Assembly: GCA_001310555.1 (NCBI GenBank)
Contig: BAXO01000011.1
Coordinates: 1 to 64,000, forward strand
Direction: 5' to 3'
From: Bacillus sp. JCM 19058
GTDB lineage: Bacteria; Bacillota; Bacilli; Bacillales_H; Bacillaceae_D
Length of the DNA: 64,000 nt
Every line of letters begins with the position of its first letter. Position 1 is the first letter of the stretch. The notes under the pieces are model-generated. The model ran no database searches, had not been told where the DNA came from, and saw only the letters and a program-made list of their open reading frames with translations. A program made the translations under genes and the position numbers. Positions 60,984-64,000 of the stretch are shown one piece after another.

Positions 60984-61923
60984 ATGAGAGAACATATTGA
61001 ACAAGAAAATCCGCTTAAAACGAAGCTAGAAAAAAGAAATAAAGCAAGAAAACATTTGATCGGGTACGCCTTTATTTCGCCTTGGCTAGTCGGATTTCTT
61101 TGCTTTATTATCGGGCCGATGCTCGTATCATTGTATCTATCATTTACAAATTATGATATGCTTTCGAGCCCGAGCTGGGTCGGATTGGATAATTATGTCG
61201 AAATGTTTACAAATGATCCTCGCTTTAAAACATCGATTTTCGTGACGTTGTTATTCGTGTTTGTTTCTACGCCATTAAAGCTCGTCTTTGCGCTGTTATT
61301 GGCGATGCTGTTCAACAATCAGCAAAAAGGATCAGGATTTTATACGACGATCTACTACATTCCGTCGATTATTGGCGGAAGTGTTGCTGTTGCTGTTATG
61401 TGGCGTCAATTATTTGGCGGACAGGGAGCAATGAATGACTTTTTGCTTTTTTTTAGGAATTGACGGTCGGAACTGGATTGCCGATCCGGATTACGCGCTA
61501 ATGGTTTTAGTCTTGCTCGTCGTTTGGCAATTCGGTTCGCCGATGATCATTTTCTTGGCAGGGCTCAGGCAGATTCCTCAAGACTTGTATGAAGCTGCTG
61601 CTGTTGATGGAGCTGGAGCTATTCGCAAGTTTATTTCGATCACGTTTCCAATGCTAACGCCTGTTATCTTTTTTAATTTAATTATGCAAATGATTGGCGG
61701 CTTTTTGACGTTTACGCAAGCCTTTTTGACGACTCAAGGGGGACCGCTTGATCGCACATTATTTTATGCACTCTATTTGTACGAAAAAGCATTTCAACAT
61801 TATCAAATGGGGTATGCATCAGCGATGGCTTGGTTTCTGTTAGTCATGATTGCAATCGTAACCGGGCTGCTGTTTTATACATCGAAGTCTTGGGTCTATT
61901 ACGAATCGGATGGGGGGCGATAA
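60984..61923 (+). CDS. Sugar ABC transporter permease, MalF/UgpA type, frameshifted
   Basis: First permease of the importer, about 312 residues after joining. The N-terminus reads KHLIGYAFISPWLVGFLCFIIGPMLVSLYLSFTNYD, the standard opening helix, and the EAA loop is LYEAAAVDGAGAIRKFISITFPML. The frame breaks in a 9-T run at 61446-61454; one T fewer gives FLLFLGIDGRNWIADPDYAL. Start ATG 60984 follows GAGGTGAG. It ends one base before the next start. No ATPase gene in the operon, so a shared MsmX-type ATPase is expected. Confidence 0.9.
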
Positions 61924-61924
61924 T

Positions 61925-62766
61925 ATGAATCTACTAATAAAGCGGAAATTAAAAGCCGGTCTGTATCATACGTTTGTTATCGCCTTTGCATTCGTCATGA
62001 TGTACCCAATTTTATGGATGATTGCTAGTTCTTTAAAGCCAGAATCAGAAATTTTTCAGCAAGCAGCTTCCTTAATTCCCTCTTCGATTCATTGGAAACT
62101 ATTCTAAAGGGTGGGAGGGCTTTGGGAGAATCGGTTTTGACGTTTTCTTTCGTAACTCTCTCTTTGTATCGGGGATGAATGTGCTCGGCGCATTGTTCTC
62201 CTCATCATTGGTTGCCTTTGGCTTTGCGCGCTTAAATTTCCGCTTTAAAAATATATTGTTCGCGTGCTTGTTAGGAACTCTTATGCTACCAATGCAAGTG
62301 ACATTAATTCCGCAATACATTCTGTTTAATAGTCTTGGCTGGGTGAATACGTTTTTACCGTTAATTGTTCCGGCCTTTGTCGGCGGAGTTCCCTTTTTCG
62401 TCTTTTTAATGGTCCAATTTATCCGTGGGCTGCCTCGAGAATTGGATGAAGCGGCGGTCATCGATGGTTGTTCGACATTTGGGGTGTTTTGGCGAATTGT
62501 TCTCCCCCTTTGTAAGCCAGTGCTTGTTACGGTCGCGATTTTTTTCATTCATGTGGAGCTGGGACGATTTCTTTAGCAGTCTTGTGTATTTAAATAATCC
62601 AGGCCTTTACACGATTGCCCGCGGGTTAGCCAGCTTCCTTGATTCAAGTGGCTCTTCGGCCTGGGGACCATTGTTGGCGATGTCATCCCTTTCGCTTTTG
62701 CCGCAGTTTCTATTGTTTATGTTTTGTCAAAAATACCTCGTACGCGGGATTGCAACAACAGGTTGA
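61925..62766 (+). CDS. Carbohydrate ABC transporter permease, MalG/UgpE type, frameshifted
   Basis: Second permease, about 280 residues joined. The opening helix reads FVIAFAFVMMYPILWMIASSLKPESEIF, and the EAA loop LPRELDEAAVIDGCSTFGVFWRIVLPLCKP. The C-terminal part has SFMWSWDDFFSSLVYLNNP and FCQKYLVRGIATTG. The frame changes near 62103 (HWKLF should run into a YSKGWEGFGRIGF segment) and in a 7-T run at about 62539-62545 (FFI into SFMWSW). ATG 61925 is taken as start with GGGGGG just upstream inside the preceding gene's end; GTG/ATG 61910 would overlap it. Together with 59486 and 60984 it forms a complete import module lacking its ATPase. Confidence 0.9.
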
Positions 62767-63074
62767 AATAAGGATAATAAACATTTTCTCTTATGGCATT
62801 CAAAATTCCTATCTGCTTGGGTTGGTATTTTATCCCGTCTTCTGAGCAGGGTCTCAGGTGTGAAACGAGTCGGGCTGGGCTATCCAAACTAGGCGAATTG
62901 GCACGTCCCCGGTCTTTACGTGAGTAGGTATTGGAGGTAACGAGCAAAGAGCATGCAAGACAATTAAGCTTGCATGCTCTTTGTCTGGGAGCCAGCTGTA
63001 TTCAGCTTGCTCAAGCATTAGGGAATTAGATGAGGATTACCCTGGTTTGAGTGACAATCGTATAGATAATGGAG
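62767..63074. other. Intergenic stretch between convergent genes
   Basis: No gene seen. Its main feature is a 15-bp perfect hairpin at 62945-62983. Confidence 0.5.
62945..62983. terminator. 15-bp hairpin, probable bidirectional terminator
   Basis: CAAAGAGCATGCAAG (62945-62959) and CTTGCATGCTCTTTG (62969-62983) form a perfect stem with a 9-base loop between convergent genes. The flanking T-tracts are short, so termination may be partial. Confidence 0.65.
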
Positions 63075-63961
63075 CTAAGAAAGCAATTCCTTAACAATAT
63101 CCTTCGGCTTCCCATTAGTAACAGCGGCTACAAGGTTTTCAGCTGCACGCATCGCCATCGCATCACGCGTTTGCTGGGTCGCGGAGCCGATATGGGGTGT
63201 CAGTGTAACATTTGTAAGCTGTAGTAATGGACTATTTTCAGGAAGAGGCTCTTGTTCGTACACGTCCAATGCAGCACCGAAAATAGCGTTGCGCTGTAAT
63301 GCTGAAATCAGTGCTTGTTCATCAATAACGGGGCCACGCCCGCCGTTGACGAGCAATGCCGACGGTTTCATCAGCTTCAGTTCTCGCTCGCCAATAAAGT
63401 GGTACGTTTCCTCTGTCAAAGGCAGCATGCTTACTACAATATCGGATTGGCTAAGGAGCTCCTCCAACCGAACCTTTTTAACCCCATATGTACGTTCAAG
63501 CTCTGGACGGCTGCTCCGATTGTAATAGATTACATCCATTTCGAACCCTAGCGAAGCACGACGAACAATTTTTTTCCCCGATCCGTCCCATGCCGATGAT
63601 GCCAAGAGTGGCGTGGTGGACATCGCGAGCAAAGAAGGACGGCGGATCGAGTTCATTCCATTTTCCTTGTTTGACGGTCTCGTGGAGCTCGGCAATTCTT
63701 CGCGAGCCAGAAATAATAAGGCCAAAAAGTAAGTCAGCGACTGTCTCGTCGAGTACGTAAGGGGTATTCGTTCCAAGAACGTTGTGGCGTTTCAGAGCTT
63801 CTGTATCGAAGTTATCGTAACCGACAGAAACGTTGCAAATCACCTTCAATGCGTCCTTACTTGTTAGTAAAGCATCATTTACCTCGACTTTTGGGATAAT
63901 GGCCCCTTCTGCGCGCTGTAATTCTTGATTCAATCGATCGAGCGGTATTTTTTTTCTTCAT
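63075..63961 (-). CDS. D-2-hydroxyacid dehydrogenase (glyoxylate/hydroxypyruvate reductase-like), shortened N-terminus, frameshifted
   Basis: NAD(P)-dependent reductase of glyoxylate, hydroxypyruvate or 2-keto-gluconate (GhrB/YvcT-like). The NAD motif is TLGIIGMGRIGKKIVRRA. The catalytic triad lies in LVNGGRGPVIDEQAL (Arg), DVYEQEPLP (Glu) and TLTPHIGSAT (His). The frame breaks in a 7-T run (plus strand about 63571-63577) and an 8-T run (63948-63955) just after the start. From ATG 63961 the protein would read MKKKIPLDRLNQELQRAEGAIIPKV: about 25 residues normally found between the first helix and the RAEGAI strand are missing. So the gene has an internal deletion, or the assembly does. About 295 residues against the usual 320. 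Confidence 0.85.
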
Positions 63962-64000
63962 GCCTCCATATACGGTAATCGCAATGCTTACCGATATAAG

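Noticed and set aside
1..64000. Programmed ribosomal frameshifting as the general explanation for broken genes
   Set aside because: Far too many unrelated genes are affected, shifts go in both directions and no stimulatory pseudoknots or internal Shine-Dalgarno patterns recur.
1..64000. CRISPR arrays, phage genes, toxin-antitoxin or defence islands
   Set aside because: No regularly spaced repeats, no cas, integrase, restriction, Abi or similar genes were found in reading both strands.

Overview
The window looks like a chromosomal segment of a low-GC Bacillota, most likely a Bacillaceae and possibly an alkaliphile or halotolerant soil/marine Bacillus relative. The reasons are strong AGGAGG-type ribosome sites, frequent TTG/GTG starts, CcpA-type cre boxes, lipoprotein solute-binding proteins with acidic mature parts, a YesM/YesN-type two-component pair and a c-di-AMP (ydaO-type) riboswitch. 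No rRNA, tRNA, CRISPR array, transposase or phage gene was seen.

One property colours everything. About three quarters of the protein genes are interrupted by one or more single-base frameshifts, and most interruptions sit in A/T runs of 7-10 bases. Homology continues cleanly across each break, so I give each as one gene and note where the frame changes. Uncorrected homopolymer errors are the simplest cause. Genuine decay, or slippage that rescues the frame, cannot be excluded.

Layout. 0-11 kb: the end of an ABC-2 exporter permease; a gene-poor 1.2 kb; an orphan sugar-binding lipoprotein; then a LacI-type regulator, a GH31 alpha-xylosidase (YicI type), two LplB/LplC-type permeases and their large binding protein, which form an alpha-xyloside (perhaps xyloglucan oligosaccharide) uptake and cleavage unit. 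11-20 kb: an acyltransferase-3 membrane protein, a small oxidase-subunit-like membrane protein, RsgA, an EamA exporter, a gene that reads as an alpha/beta hydrolase fused to a TetR regulator with a palindrome in its promoter, a CynX-type MFS transporter and a YqeK-like HD hydrolase. 20-22 kb: an ABC-F ATPase behind an attenuator-like leader.

22-28.5 kb: a coherent D-amino-acid locus, with a DauR-like PAS/HTH regulator, a sodium:solute symporter, a D-serine dehydratase/D-threonine aldolase-type PLP enzyme, an N-acyl-D-amino-acid deacylase and RidA. 28.9-34 kb: a cupin, a KtrA-type RCK protein under a c-di-AMP riboswitch, an alpha/beta hydrolase, an APH-type kinase and an aspartate aminotransferase-like enzyme. 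34.4-41 kb: an AraC regulator, three related orphan sugar-binding lipoproteins and an AraR-type GntR/LacI chimeric repressor.

41-52.5 kb: a polysaccharide-degradation operon with GH106-like and GH78-like alpha-L-rhamnosidases, a GH99-like protein with a CBM9-like tail, a DUF1080 3-keto-glycoside hydrolase, a TIM-barrel isomerase, a sulfatase and a Gfo/Idh/MocA oxidoreductase. This fits a sulfated or decorated rhamnose-containing glycan. Palindromes of the form AAGTATACTT mark three promoter regions here and predict the repressor's regulon. 53-55.5 kb: threonine dehydrogenase and KBL. 56-63 kb: a YesM/YesN pair with a binding protein and two permeases. The right edge holds a D-2-hydroxyacid dehydrogenase with a shortened N-terminus.
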